In this document: positions 1 through 9,995 of the stretch, in pieces
Layout: each line of letters opens with the position of its first letter
Position numbering within the stretch: position 1 is the first letter of the stretch
Origin: Argyresthia goedartella
Taxonomy: Eukaryota; Arthropoda; Insecta; Lepidoptera; Argyresthiidae
Assembly (NCBI GenBank): GCA_949825045.1
Contig: OX463835.1
Location: 22,399,201 to 22,463,200, forward strand
DNA length: 64,000 nt
Direction of reading: 5' to 3'
Program-made: the position numbers and the translations under genes
The notes under the pieces: model-generated
The model's database searches: none
The model's input: the letters and a program-made list of their open reading frames with translations, nothing else
Told to the model about the DNA's origin: nothing

Positions 1-676
1 TGCTGTTTATGGATCCTTCAAAGTAAAAATAACAAGATTAGCTGAAGCTATAAATGACCAAAAACGTATTTAAGGCGTATTTAAAAAATGGAATCAAGTT
101 ATTTACAATGATTATTAAATTGCCTTACCTACATAATTTGTAATCGTCCTGTATTTACACTTCAACTTCCCGATAACGCAATTATTGTTCGAACTGCAAT
201 CCGCCACGTCCAATGCACAATCTGCAATGCAATACTCTAAATGTGAGTATTCGTAATGTCGATCCATTTTACGGTGATTTACGAACTCCGCGTATGCGCA
301 AAACGAGCGTGGGTGCGCTTGCGACTGTCACGGGACTCACGCACGGGTCAACTGAAAGGGTAGCCGCCGCGTCGGCACCTTTGTACGATACTAATGTGAG
401 TTCCCGCGTTGCTCGCTGCGGGAGTGCGCCTTATTCTGACGTGCTACGACTTATTTTTGCCTAATCATGTTTACCTGTTTATTCGTATCTGTTTCAATGT
501 CGGAAACTATCATCTACTTGCAGTTTTGGTGCGTCACTATAGTTTTTCACATGTTCGAGTTTAGGGTATTTTTTTGTACTTATTTTTAAAGAAAAGTTGT
601 TATTTTTAAAATTTGTCTATTATAATTCGAAAGTACTACCGATAGCAAATCGCCCCGCCCCGCGGGAAAACAACCA
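1..676. other. No gene recognised
   Basis: This is mostly AT-rich sequence with one more GC- and CpG-rich patch at about 213-464. That patch is open in one frame for 83 codons but shows no recognisable domain. I see no tRNA, splice-bounded exon or transposon end here. It could be UTR or repeat sequence. Confidence 0.4.
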
Positions 677-1358
677 CTAAAATGTCACGGTGTATTTAGT
701 TTTAAGTATGATGTGATCGAGGCAGCTTTTCTTCATTCTAGTCGGAAGAGAGTGTGCAGGTAATAGCCCATGACTTGCATATAAGTTAATATATTCATGT
801 GCTTTCATTGATTTATTTTCAGGGCATATGTCGATATTTATATCTCCTATGATAACAATGTTTATAAACGATTTTAGATTAGTTAGAACCATGTTTAGAG
901 ATTCGTGAAAATTGTCTAGATTAGTATAGGATGGAGAGCGGTAAATAGCTATAACGGCAGTTTCGCTGCCTAGTCGTAGTACTAGGCAGTTTCCATCTTG
1001 AAACTCTGGCTCCTCGTAAGTCATTCTAATGTCCTTTTTTTGCGTAAATTACGACTCCATCGTTTTGCAATGGGTTAGTTTGGGTGTTATATATGTTATT
1101 GCCATCGAGGGGAGGAATAATGTGATTTGATGACAGCCAACATTCTGTTAAAACCAAACTATCACATTTAAGTTTTAGTCTCTGCAAGTTTATCAAGAAG
1201 CTATTGTAGTTATATTTAATACTGCGTATATTTTGATTTAGGGATGTTAAATTATTTGAGGTGTTTGGTAAATATTTTACGCATTCTTCGGGGTAACAGA
1301 TAATAACCTCAGATACAGAAAAAGTGTCGAGTTCGTGTTGGATTTTTTGTTCATCCAT
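677..1358 (-). pseudogene. LINE ORF2 endonuclease domain, frameshifted
   Basis: Two minus-strand reading frames abut at 1024/1026. The first (1358-1026) has the endonuclease motifs LNQNIRSI and LTECWL; the second (1024-677) has IIGDINIDI and ends near LDHIILK. These match, in order, conserved blocks of the apurinic-like endonuclease that nicks target DNA for LINE reverse transcription, so the two frames are one domain broken by a frameshift. The ORF stops before any reverse transcriptase motif. The copy is dead as it stands. The endonuclease identity is firm; the clade (CR1, Jockey or relative) is not. Confidence 0.75.
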
Positions 1359-1707
1359 TGATGATAGTAAAGCTTGGGAATCCTTTTTGAGTGGCAGATG
1401 GTTTTTTTGTGTGGTAATTGTAAAGTGTGAAAAACGTGGTGTAGTTCAGCAAATAGGTAATTATGTAAGAGAAAGTGTGTGAACGAGTTGTGTGGAAGGT
1501 TAAGTGTAACATGTTAAACTGATAAAAACATCTAATCAAAAGGTAAACAAACACTAGTCACTTGATTTGGGTTTTGAGCTCAGCAAGGTCTCCTTCATCT
1601 TTTAGAAGGAATTGAGGTGCTCCATCTTTTTCTCTCAGGTAGATCCTGCCATATGAAGACCAGCAGTACTTGTAGTTGTGACTGTTGGTAAAATTATTTG
1701 CTAGGTA

Positions 1708-2496
1708 TCAAAGGCGCCTCGCCTTATTAGTCAGCATTTCGGAAATGTAAACAGGTTGTGTTGTGCAATCGAGTTTTAGGTGCTCTGTAATTGATTTCTT
1801 ATCATTTTTTCCCTTATTAAATGCTTTCACGGCCTTCATCATGTTTACCTTTTGTAAGATGGTTCTAAATTCGACCACAATGGGTTTTGCTTTTGATTTG
1901 CTGTTTACACGATAGATGTCTCTAACCTCCGAGGTTTGCAGCGGAACTGATAGAACATCTGCAGCAGTTTTAGCGATGTTGCACAGGTCTTCCTTAGTTT
2001 CTTGTGGCTTGGTGGGGACATTACGAATTTCTATCTTGGCTGAGCAGGTAGAACGTTCCAGAATTTCGATTCTATCTTCCAGAGTTTTGATGTAATCACG
2101 ATTTGCCTTGCGCTCATCACATAAGCCGTTCATTTTGCACTCAATCTCATCATATTTTTTAGAAATGAATTCCATCGATGTTATCATCTGCTCGTTTTGT
2201 GCCTTTATTTCCAATATTGTTGAGTGTAATTGATTTAATTTAATTTCCTGTTTGGACTGGAGTTCTTCGAACATAGTTTTCATTTCGCTCATTACCTCAG
2301 TTAAAACGTTATCGTCTTTTTGTTTCTTTCTATACGTTATATTCATCTGTTGAGACTCGGCGGAGCAGAGTTCAGGAAGACTTCCACCAACGTTATCGTT
2401 CTGCGACGGGGATCGGGCCTTCGGAGGAGTTCTTCGTAGCGCCATCGTTAAGGGTTTTCTTTGAATTACAATAAGCGTAATCTGTTGCCACTCCAA
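1708..2496 (-). CDS. LINE ORF1 protein, coiled-coil nucleic-acid chaperone type
   Basis: The frame encodes about 262 residues. A basic, Pro/Ser-rich N-terminus containing RRTPPKARSPSQ is followed by a long charged helix (about residues 60-150) with heptad-like spacing (MKTMFEELQSKQEIKLNQL). A mixed domain with KIEIRNVP and VVEFRTILQKVNMMKAVK follows. That layout resembles ORF1 proteins of insect LINEs (the Transposase_22 / zinc-finger DNA-binding-like group), which trimerise and coat element RNA. The start may be at 2496 or at a later Met such as MALRRTPP, which looks more like a natural N-terminus. It ends at 1708 and is upstream of the broken endonuclease on the same strand. It has no internal stop. 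Confidence 0.65.
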   Translation of the reverse strand: MEWQQITLIVIQRKPLTMALRRTPPKARSPSQNDNVGGSLPELCSAESQQMNITYRKKQKDDNVLTEVMSEMKTMFEELQSKQEIKLNQLHSTILEIKAQNEQMITSMEFISKKYDEIECKMNGLCDERKANRDYIKTLEDRIEILERSTCSAKIEIRNVPTKPQETKEDLCNIAKTAADVLSVPLQTSEVRDIYRVNSKSKAKPIVVEFRTILQKVNMMKAVKAFNKGKNDKKSITEHLKLDCTTQPVYISEMLTNKARRL

Positions 2497-2510
2497 AATG
2501 CAGCCGTTTG

Positions 2511-2765
2511 CGCGAGCGACATGATTTATTTCAACCGCTCTCTTTACCCGAGGTGGTGAGGGGCGCCCTTCCGTAGCCTGTGCGCCGACGACGTGCGCGA
2601 GCGAGATGAATTACTTCAATCGCTCTCTTTACCCGAGGTGGTGAGGGGGGCCCTTTCGTGGCCCGCGCGCAGACGACGTCCGCGAGCGAGATGACTTATT
2701 TCAGCCACTCTCTTCACCCGAGGGGGTGAGCGGGGCCCTTCCGTGGCCTGCGCGAAGACGACATT
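2511..2765 (-). repeat. Three tandem 85-bp units, likely LINE 5' promoter monomers
   Basis: The block beginning CGCGAGCGA recurs at 2511, 2596 and 2681, an exact 85-base spacing, and a partial block ends near 2765. The units are GC-rich and contain TTCA..CGCTCTCTTTACCCGAGG. They lie immediately upstream of ORF1 on the minus strand, where LINE 5' untranslated regions sit. The promoter role is inferred from position. Confidence 0.8.
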
Positions 2766-2999
2766 ACACAATTTGTGAATTAATTAATTACTTCTTCTAG
2801 GATCACTTTTTATGGCAAAGCAGTCACTACTCCTATAATTTTAAGAGCAATTTATCTTGAAAAGAGTAAGAATAACTAGTGGAGTCTTGACACGTCTCAT
2901 AGACACGGTGTATCGGACGAGAGTTGGTTGTTATGTTTAGTAGTTATACACTGTTCTTCCATGTAGAAAGCTATAAATCCAATTTACCATTTTTCCAGG

Positions 3000-3537
3000 T
3001 AGTCCTACAGATATCAACTCCCTCAACAGGATCTCACGATCTAGGTACATTGTTAAATGCTCCAACAACATCAAATATATCATCATGTATCAAAATACAG
3101 ACAAGAGACTCATTTTTTCTAAAGCTTGCTGGATATCAAGCTAAAGATGACTGATACATTCACGGGCTGAGAGGCCACGCCTAAAAACAAATTGATTCGA
3201 TGGAAGAATAAGATGTTTCTCTATGAAGAACTCAACACGCTGTTCAATGAACTTGCTCAAAAACCTTCCCCATACAGGATGTGGATCATATTTATCTTTA
3301 TTTGGCTTCAAAACATATACCAAACAGACTGTTTTCCAATCTGCTGGAATGCAATTGTGAACCCAAAGATTATTGAAAATATTCAATAAAGTGATTATGA
3401 TTTTGTTAGGTACTTATTTTTTTTAAACTTTTAAGGGATACCATCTAATCCAAAGATTATTGAAAATATTCAACAAAGTAATTATGCTTTTGTTACTTTT
3501 TTTTTAAACTTATATGGGATACCATCTAATCCAAATG
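3000..3537 (-). pseudogene. LINE reverse transcriptase relic with an 88-bp tandem duplication
   Basis: The minus strand from 3386 to 3141 encodes an RT N-terminal region with FNNLWVHNCIPADWKTV and RRGLSARECISHL. In a second frame (about 3120-3050) it continues with FDVVGAFNN, which corresponds to RT motif A and its catalytic Asp. Upstream (3537-3387) the LDGIPYKF block is seen, and an 88-base tandem duplication (starts at 3362 and 3450) has doubled part of it. At least one frameshift separates the blocks. This is a non-LTR retrotransposon relic of the I/Jockey/R1 group and cannot be joined to the LINE at 0.7-2.8 kb with confidence. Confidence 0.65.
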
Positions 3538-3918
3538 CTGTGTCTATACATACGTGTTGTAATTGTGGATTAAAGCTCTTCTAGAGAATAAGGCTGTACA
3601 AAAAAAAAATTGTTTCATCTGAATAATTTTCTATATCACTTCGTTTTTTTTTCTACAAAATCAGGAGTGTATTTTCTAAAAATCTTGTTACCCAGATATT
3701 GTTGCTGCTATCGTTTCGATCGACATAGGTTTTTTTTTTTTCATATGATTCCAGATAACTGTCAAAGGAGTATTTGAGGTAAATTAGACAATGTTAACTC
3801 GTAGCTAGTTTATTACTGCCAAGGTACTCTGTACGGTACTACCACATTCCTCCAACATCACTTAGCAGAGCATCTATTAACAATAGGAATATACACATTA
3901 TTTAAAACACTTAACTTA
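3538..3918. other. AT-rich spacer, no gene seen
   Basis: The span has short poly-T and poly-A runs and scattered stops in all frames. It may contain older RT sequence continuing from the left, but no motif is readable. Confidence 0.4.
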
Positions 3919-4327
3919 TTTTATCTACACACGTATCATAAACCCTCTTTACTGCGTAGAAAAACCGCACGTTACGATAAGCATAATGTTAAACTGCTAG
4001 GTAAAAACTCATTTCTTATCTGAAAAATTACACATTATGACCATAATGTGTAATTTTTCTACACATGACATTCAAATTTCGAACGCCGACCCCCGCCTCG
4101 TACCACCCCTAGTTTGTCTGTGAAGTTGGTACTGACATTCAAATTTCGAACGCCGACGCCCGAAGTTGGTGCTACAGAACAAGCTAAACAACTGCAGAGC
4201 CACAATGCCGGTCAAACATGCGGTTCCTGAACACATCAAAGAGAGCTTATGATATGTGTGTAGATAAACTAGTGTATGTAACTGTACATAATTAGGCATT
4301 ATGTAGCAGTCACATAAACTACTATTA
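3919..4327 (-). repeat. Palindrome-centred TIR repeat, copy A
   Basis: Reverse complement of the repeat at 9531-9995. It contains a near-perfect palindrome around 4024-4058 (AAAAATTACACATTATG and its complement) and the terminal block TTTATCTACAC at 3919. The block CATGTTTGACCGGCAT is shared with copies B and C. The longest open frame (4449-4072) has no known domain and matches copy B only because the DNA is repeated. It resembles a non-autonomous DNA element with long terminal inverted repeats; the end at 4327 lacks its terminal repeat. Confidence 0.7.
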
Positions 4328-4475
4328 TAAGTAACTAACTTCTTAAAAAACCTCTTATAATCTTCTTTAATTCTCTCCCTACGTGAGCGAGAGTAAGGCT
4401 GGTCTGTCACGGCACTCGGAGTTGCATATACCCACAGTTGTTTATGCAAGCAAGGGGATAGCCATAGCCAGGCTT

Positions 4476-5075
4476 CAAAGTCAAAGTCAAAGTCAAGGTA
4501 AATGTCTTTATTACTGTAGATATTTACATATACTTAGCAACCGTCATTTTTTGCCCCTTCTCTACATTGGACCAATGTGGGAAAAGTATGGATTTTAGAT
4601 CTCTTTTAAATATTGGTTGTTCTAAACTAATAGAAATATAACAATAATAATTAATAAGCAGGAATAAATAATGACAAAATTATTAACAGCAAGTTCTGTT
4701 GTTTTCAAATTATTAACATCAAACCATTTCATCCAAACCAACATCAAATTAAGTAATAATGAACATTGTAATATCCCTTATTCGACAAAGTTGCTTTAAC
4801 ATTCATTTTAAATTGCTCAAAGGGCAATTCTAAACTTATCTTATCTTATAACACTATGAATATACTAAAATATATTAGCCTAGATATAGCTACATCCGTG
4901 TTTTGACTGATGTTCCTAACAGCGTAAACCGCAGAACTTAATTTACCAGCTAATTTATCTATGTGGGGTCCTCACTGCAGTTTGTGCAACTTCGTATTAT
5001 TTACTAATTCTAACGTGTTGTTGTCTAACACTACACCATTAACATCACAGCAACAGTAGCCAAGATACTAAGACT
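4476..5075 (-). pseudogene. LINE 3' end, minus copy, with hexamer tail
   Basis: On the minus strand the sequence runs from an RT C-terminal region (GVVLDNNTLELVNNTKL, then KLAGKLSSAVYAVRNI) through a 3' UTR to a short tail of TTTGAC repeats (plus-strand CAAAGT repeats at 4476-4496). The UTR, including the block complementary to TCCAATGTAGAGAAG, is nearly the same as that of the plus-strand copy ending at 6158. Internal deletions remove parts of the RT thumb. The tail shows a LINE ending in a simple repeat rather than poly-A, as in the CR1/Jockey assemblage. Confidence 0.7.
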
Positions 5076-5339
5076 TACAAATTATAATTATTTATATGAT
5101 AAGCAGCCTGTTTTAAAACGGACGCTCATCCCACACGTTTAAACTGGCAAAGTTATAACAAGGGACAAAGATTTCTGCCTAAAGATAGATGATGATGTTG
5201 ATCCAACGCTGAGGTTACAATATACCCTTACTTACAACAGAGTGTCTAAATTCATCTCCATATGAAGCAGAGACTTTATTAAAAACCAACACTAGCGTCA
5301 GTAATGTATATTTAAAATTTCATCGTGTATATCCCCAGG

Positions 5340-6158
5340 ACATTGTCAAAACGATTGATTGATGTAAATTAAGTTCTGCGGCTTTCGCTGTTAGGAACAT
5401 CAGACAAAACACGGATGTGGCTACATTTAGGTTGGTATATTTTTGTTACTTTCATAGTGTCATGTCCTTTGGTATCTTGTTGTGGGGAAAGCAGCGGATA
5501 TTCAAACTATTTTTATTTCACAGAAAAGAGCTATTCGAACTATTAATCATTTAAAACGAACAGACTCCTTAAGAGAACTTTTTAAAGAAATTGACATACT
5601 AACTGTAGCTAGTCACTTTATTATCGAAAATATAATGTATGTACGCAAGAACCTTACAACATTTTCCAAACTTAGCGATAGCTGTAATGTTAACCTAAGA
5701 AATAACCACAGACTAGTTGCGCCCCGGTTTAGAATCGCGAAGGTTAGCAAGTTATTCTTTCAAGGGTCAGTGCATCCTCTCCTACAATAAGATACCCCTG
5801 GAGATTTTGAAATTGCCATTTGAGCAGTTTTAAAAGCATGTTTAAGCGACTTAGTCGAAAAAGGAATATTACAATGTTCAAGATTACTTAAATTATGGGA
5901 CTGTATAGGGTTAATCTAGCTTAACACAGATCTTGTTGTAATTATTTATTATTGCCTATTAATCATAATAATTAAATTTTTAATATTTGTAATAGTTAAG
6001 CACAACCAATTTTTAAAAGATATCTAAAAATATATTTGTGGGAGTTTCTACGCCCTCCTCTCCCACAGTGGTCCAATGTAGAGAAGAAGCAAAAAATGAA
6101 GTTTGCTTAGTATATGTAAATATCTACAGTAATAAAGAATTTTGACTTTGACTTTGAC
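5340..6158 (+). pseudogene. LINE 3' end, plus copy (RT C-terminal part and UTR)
   Basis: From about 5375 the plus strand encodes an RT C-terminal region with frame changes: AFAVRNIRQNTDVATFR, FHSVMSFGILLWGKAADI, then 5482-5790 with ISQKRAIRTINHL and ASHFIIENIMYVRKN. A 3' UTR with AATAAAGAATTTTGACTTTGACTTTGAC follows to 6158. This is the thumb and C-terminal part of a non-LTR reverse transcriptase. The catalytic palm is absent because the copy is 5'-truncated. It is the same family as the inverted copy at 4476-5075, so the two 3' ends face away from each other. Confidence 0.75.
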
Positions 6159-6263
6159 CCAGTTATTCAATACTCCATTTGTAACAAAGCAGACAAAATA
6201 AAAAATAAATATTAATCATATCATACCCTGCAGAATGAGCATTGCGTTATAATGTAAATCTCT

Positions 6264-6578
6264 CTAGCCTGTTCTATCTAACCCTCGTAGGCAACCTGCA
6301 CAGTGAGTGTGCCCACAAGGTACAAGTACCCGGTTGGACAAAATCTCTGTGCAGATTGAACAGACGCTAACTCGTTCGGGTTCGTCCGCAGCATGTTCAG
6401 GCACCGGGGGAAGTACGGGGGCGTGAGCTAGATCGCCAGCAGCAGGTACATCCACCTCCTGCACTACAGGTCCCTCTACCTGTGCGGCAGGTACCTCAAT
6501 CACCAGCTCCGCCTCCCGCTCCGCTTCCCCCCCCTCCCCCAATACGACCTCGTTGGCGACTTCCGGGACATCCTCCAC
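6264..6578 (-). CDS. RING-finger protein fragment
   Basis: The 104-residue frame has an acidic, Ala/Val/Pro-rich first two thirds. It ends in CSICTEILSNRVLVPCGHTH and CAGCLRGL, the first Cys pairs and the C-x-H-x2-C-x2-C core of a C3HC4 RING. RING domains usually act as E3 ubiquitin ligases. The second half of the cross-brace (the last C-x2-C pair) is missing because of a stop directly after DRTG. An alternative frame upstream (6681-6496) overlaps and has no domain. It could be a truncated host gene, a retrogene or cargo of a mobile element. Function is uncertain. Confidence 0.5.
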   Translation of the reverse strand: MEDVPEVANEVVLGEGGEAEREAELVIEVPAAQVEGPVVQEVDVPAAGDLAHAPVLPPVPEHAADEPERVSVCSICTEILSNRVLVPCGHTHCAGCLRGLDRTG

Positions 6579-7047
6579 AATTCGCCATCAAGTGACACGT
6601 GTCCTCCAAGAACTGTCGACCAAGAAATTCGACCCAGGTGTAGATCACGTAGGGCCCGCATCTGAGTTGCATGTAGTGCAAAGTTTTTTATTCTAGTCCG
6701 CCTCGGCGGATTGCACGCCGAGCTTCGCAGTACGCGAAGGTGGTCCGGAAAAACCTGAAAATAAGGAACTCTGAACCACCACTACCAAGAATATCGTAAG
6801 AAGGATAGGCAATAATGCCACTCAGGCGTTTCAGGGAAGCAGAGACCCGTTTGCACACACATAAGTCCTCAAGTCGTTTAGTATCATAAGTTTTCAGAGT
6901 GATATAAAAACAAATAGAGAGGTATGTGAATACGAGATTCAACCCAATAGTGTTAGCGGGAATTTTGGACTAAACAATTCAGTCCATAGTGCAAATATCA
7001 CCGCAATAAATTCTACAACGCCATTAAGCGTGGAGCGGGCGATAATA
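6579..7047. other. No gene recognised
   Basis: Two short minus-strand frames (6681-6496 and 6942-6688) have no recognised motif. The span ends at the TA dinucleotide that flanks the mariner element. Confidence 0.4.
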
Positions 7048-8316
7048 CATAGGGCGCACTGTAAGTTTCCGGAACCGGCCACTTACATAAACAATATTTA
7101 AAAATTTATTGCAACATTTGAAAATAGAACTCTTTGGCTGTAGAATGCAGTTTGTTTCATCTGACTGCCTTTTGTTTTTACCTTGTGGCGCCATTTAAAA
7201 AATTATGTGTCTGCATCAACATGGATTTAACTCGGGAAAATTTTCGTAGTATGATTTTCTACGATTTTAAGTGTAATTTGACAGCTCAACAGAGCATCGC
7301 TCGGCTTGAAACAGCTTTTGGCAATGAAGCACCATGCAAGACAACTGTTTATAGCTGGTTTGCAGAATTCAAGCGTGGTCGTATCAATCTCAGTGACGAA
7401 TCTCGCGATGGTCGGCCGTCCACCGCTGTGACCAACAAAAACATCGATGCTGTGCGCCGTATGATTGAAACAGACAGGCATGTGACCTACCATGAAATTT
7501 GCGCATCCTTAGAAATAGGCATGAGTCAAATACAATTAATCCTACACAAACATTTGGGTGTGAGAAAGCTGTGCTCGCGGTGGATCCCACACAACTTGAC
7601 CGAGGCTCAAAAAATGGACCGCGTCACTTGGTGCAGTGCCATGCTTACCAGATTCAACGAAGGTGCGTCAAATTTGGTGTGGGACATAGTAACAGGTGAC
7701 GAAACATGGATTTGTTGCTACGATCCCAAAACAAAGCAGCAATCGAGCGTATGGGTCTTTCAAGAGGAGCCAAAACCAACCAAAGTGGCGCGCGTGAAAA
7801 GTGCATCTAAGCGGATGATTGCTTCTTTTTTTAATAAAACTGGACACGTGGCTACTGTTGCTTTAGAGAATCGTCATACAGTGAATAGTGACTGGTACAC
7901 GACCATTTGTTTGCCGGAAGTTATTGACGAACTCCGTAAAAATAACCGTAAACGCCGTATCATCCTCACACGGCCAGACACACAAACGACTTTTTGAAGG
8001 CGAAAAATGTAGAACTCATGAGTCATCCTGCATACAGTCCCGACCTGGCACCTTGTGACTTTTTTCTGTTCCCAAAAATTAAGAACCAATTACGCGGTCA
8101 ACGATTTTCATCACCAGAAGAGGCTGTCGAGGAGTATGAAAAACACGTTTCAGAGGTCACCACAGAGGAGTGGCACAAAAGTTTTCAAAACTGGTTTCAT
8201 CGAATGAAAAAGTGCATAGACGCCAAGGGAGATTATTTTGAAAAACAATAAATTAATTTTGTACCTTTAATAGTATTTTTTCATATTCATTCCGGAAACT
8301 TACAGTGCGCCCCACG
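7048..8316 (+). mobile_element. Mariner element, complete with TIRs
   Basis: The left TIR (7048-7074) and right TIR (8290-8316) are 27 bp each and share GGGCGCACTGTAAGTTTCCG; they differ at two positions near the outer tip. The element is flanked by TA on both sides (7046-7047 and 8317-8318), the expected target duplication. The total of 1269 bp is a normal mariner length. It contains one transposase gene, which is broken, so movement would need transposase from another copy. Confidence 0.93.
7221..8251 (+). pseudogene. Mariner transposase, frameshifted and lacking the second catalytic Asp region
   Basis: The natural start is probably the Met of MDLTRENFRSMIFYDF at 7221; the open frame begins at 7134. 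Residues about 1-110 form the paired helix-turn-helix DNA-binding region (VYSWFAEFKRG, DESRDGRPST). The catalytic domain has the first Asp in TGDETW and the third in YSPDLAPCD. The block that normally holds the second Asp (about 34 residues before the third) is replaced at 7960-7997 by a short run after RRIILTRPD. There a deletion and frameshift move the rest into another frame (7994-8251). The protein is therefore inactive. Family members cut and paste DNA at TA sites. Confidence 0.92.
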
Positions 8317-9530
8317 TATATGGCGGATATAAAGTTCGCAAATATTTCCATTCTCTACTTGCGTGTGTCAGCCAGACTAGCAAATTCATAAAAGATACAC
8401 ATTGTACGTGATTAAATTACCCTATTTTCTATTTGACTACTGCGCATTTTCTATGTAACTACAACTACAAAATTAAATACTACAGCTAAACCAAAATACT
8501 TAATGCACGTAGACAACTGGCTAGCTCCTTTCACTTTCAACAAAGAAATACCTATTTTAGGGCAAAACACTGCGGGCATGTAAATAGTATTAAATTTGTC
8601 AAGTAATGTTCCAAAAATTTTCTTGAGTGATCATCACGCTTAAAATAATTATTTGTCAGGATCCCATCATCAGATCCTGACCTTGTGGCAATGGGACCAA
8701 TAGGAAGGTAAACGAACAAAAAAAGAATACCAAAATGGTCACATGTTCACCAGGTCAAGATGTGATGGTGGGATGCTGGAGAAAACGAGGGAAATTTTGC
8801 AAATATTAAAGTCAGACCTATAGCGATTTTTGTATTTTTCATCCCAACTCGTGCATTTACCCTGAGAAAGCTTAATTTTGTGAAGTGCAAGTGATGATGA
8901 AGACCACAGATGGCCGCCGGAACTGCTCAATACTAGGTATCCCACAGGGCTCCGATATGGTTACTTTAAAACGGTTGCTAAGTACTAGGTATTTAATGGG
9001 TTGGGATAAGAGCTGTAAATTAACCATTAAACCCAAAAGTGTACGGTTAAATGCCCATTGTGCAGTTAAATCGGTTAGATATTTATGCATGTATTACACG
9101 CCGACACTACTGCAGATATAAAAATGCGTGACATCACGTTCAAAGCGTAAAGATATCAAGTTGAAATTGGTATCAATTACTCCAGTCAGTGGACCCTTGG
9201 AGCTGTGAAACAAACTTTTAGGTCTACGTTATCAAAAAATACGGCCGTTTATGCTGTAAATTTGCTAGATTTGCTCGATACCCGCAAGAGAATCAAAAAC
9301 CTAGAGGATACTTTCGGTTGACCTAGGATCATCAATTTTGTCGAGAAGCAAGGTCTTACAGCACAGGTAAAGGGAAATATCCGAAAACTATAAAGTACTT
9401 ATATCATCGAGTCGAAAAGGCTAATAGTGAATATGATAATGTACGATCTTGCTTTCCCGCGATAGTCGAACTATGTAACGGAAAGAAAGAAGGAAGAAAG
9501 AAAACTTATTTGTCATAAACATAAACATAC
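8317..9530. other. No gene recognised
   Basis: Both strands have short open frames at 8739-9121, including one with GIPQGSDMVTLKRLL, but I cannot assign a family. The rest is AT-rich. An old retroelement fragment is possible. Confidence 0.35.
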
Positions 9531-9995
9531 AATAATAGTAGTTTATGTGACTGCTACATAATGAAGGGCATTAATACTCGAGAGTGGGTTTATGAAAAGA
9601 GGCGAAGGCGAGTTTCATAATAATATCACTCGAGATTTTTAATGGCTAATTATGTACAGTTACATATACTAGTTTATCTACACACATATCATAAGCTCTC
9701 TTTAATGTGTTCAGGATTCGCATGTTCGACCGGCATGTTGGCATTGATAATTCCTTTGCACTTGTTTAGCTTGTTCAGTAATACCAACTTCACAAAAAAA
9801 GTAGGAGCGGCACGCAGGCGGGCGTCGGCGTTCGAAATTTGAATGTCATAATATGTAGAAAAATTACACATTATGGTCATAATGTGTAATTTTTCAGATA
9901 AGAAATGAGATTTCACCAAGTAGTTTAACATTATGCTGATCGTAACGTGCGGTTTTTGTACGCAGTAAAAAGGGTTTATGATACGTGTAGATAAA
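9531..9995 (+). repeat. Palindrome-centred TIR repeat, copy B
   Basis: Shares with copies A and C the blocks AGTAGTTTATGTGACTGCTA, TTTATCTACACACATATCAT, ATGTTCGACCGGCATG and CGGCACGCAGGCGGGCGTCG. It has the central palindrome at about 9858-9895 (AAAAATTACACATTATG and complement). The right end (about 9928-9995) is the inverse complement of the left end of copy C, which implies terminal inverted repeats of about 70 bp in the full-length element. Relative to A and C this copy carries an 81-bp insertion (9564-9644). The left terminal repeat is missing. Confidence 0.75.
9564..9640. mobile_element. Small inverted-repeat insertion (77 bp) inside copy B
   Basis: Copies A and C read CTACATAATG directly into CCTAATTAT. 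Copy B has 81 extra bases there, with AATG at both junctions (9560-9563 and 9641-9644). The insert starts near CATTAATACTCGAG and ends near CTCGAGATTTTTAATG, so its ends are inverted. This is consistent with a very small MITE with a 4-bp target duplication. Confidence 0.5.

Larger units (their letters stand above)
677..2765 (-). mobile_element. LINE, minus strand, 5' part (monomers, ORF1, endonuclease)
   Basis: Read on the minus strand, three 85-bp tandem units (2765 to 2511) are followed by a coiled-coil ORF1 (2496 to 1708), about 350 bases without a clear reading frame, and an AP-type endonuclease broken into two frames (1358 to 677). The order 5' region, ORF1, endonuclease is that of a non-LTR retrotransposon of the Jockey/CR1 type. 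The reverse transcriptase that should follow is absent to the left of 677, so the copy lacks its 3' half. The clade is not settled. Confidence 0.7.

Noticed and set aside
4072..4449. 125-residue protein similar to 9642-9842
   Set aside because: The similarity is explained by the repeated DNA of the TIR element; the frames include its palindrome and have no domain.
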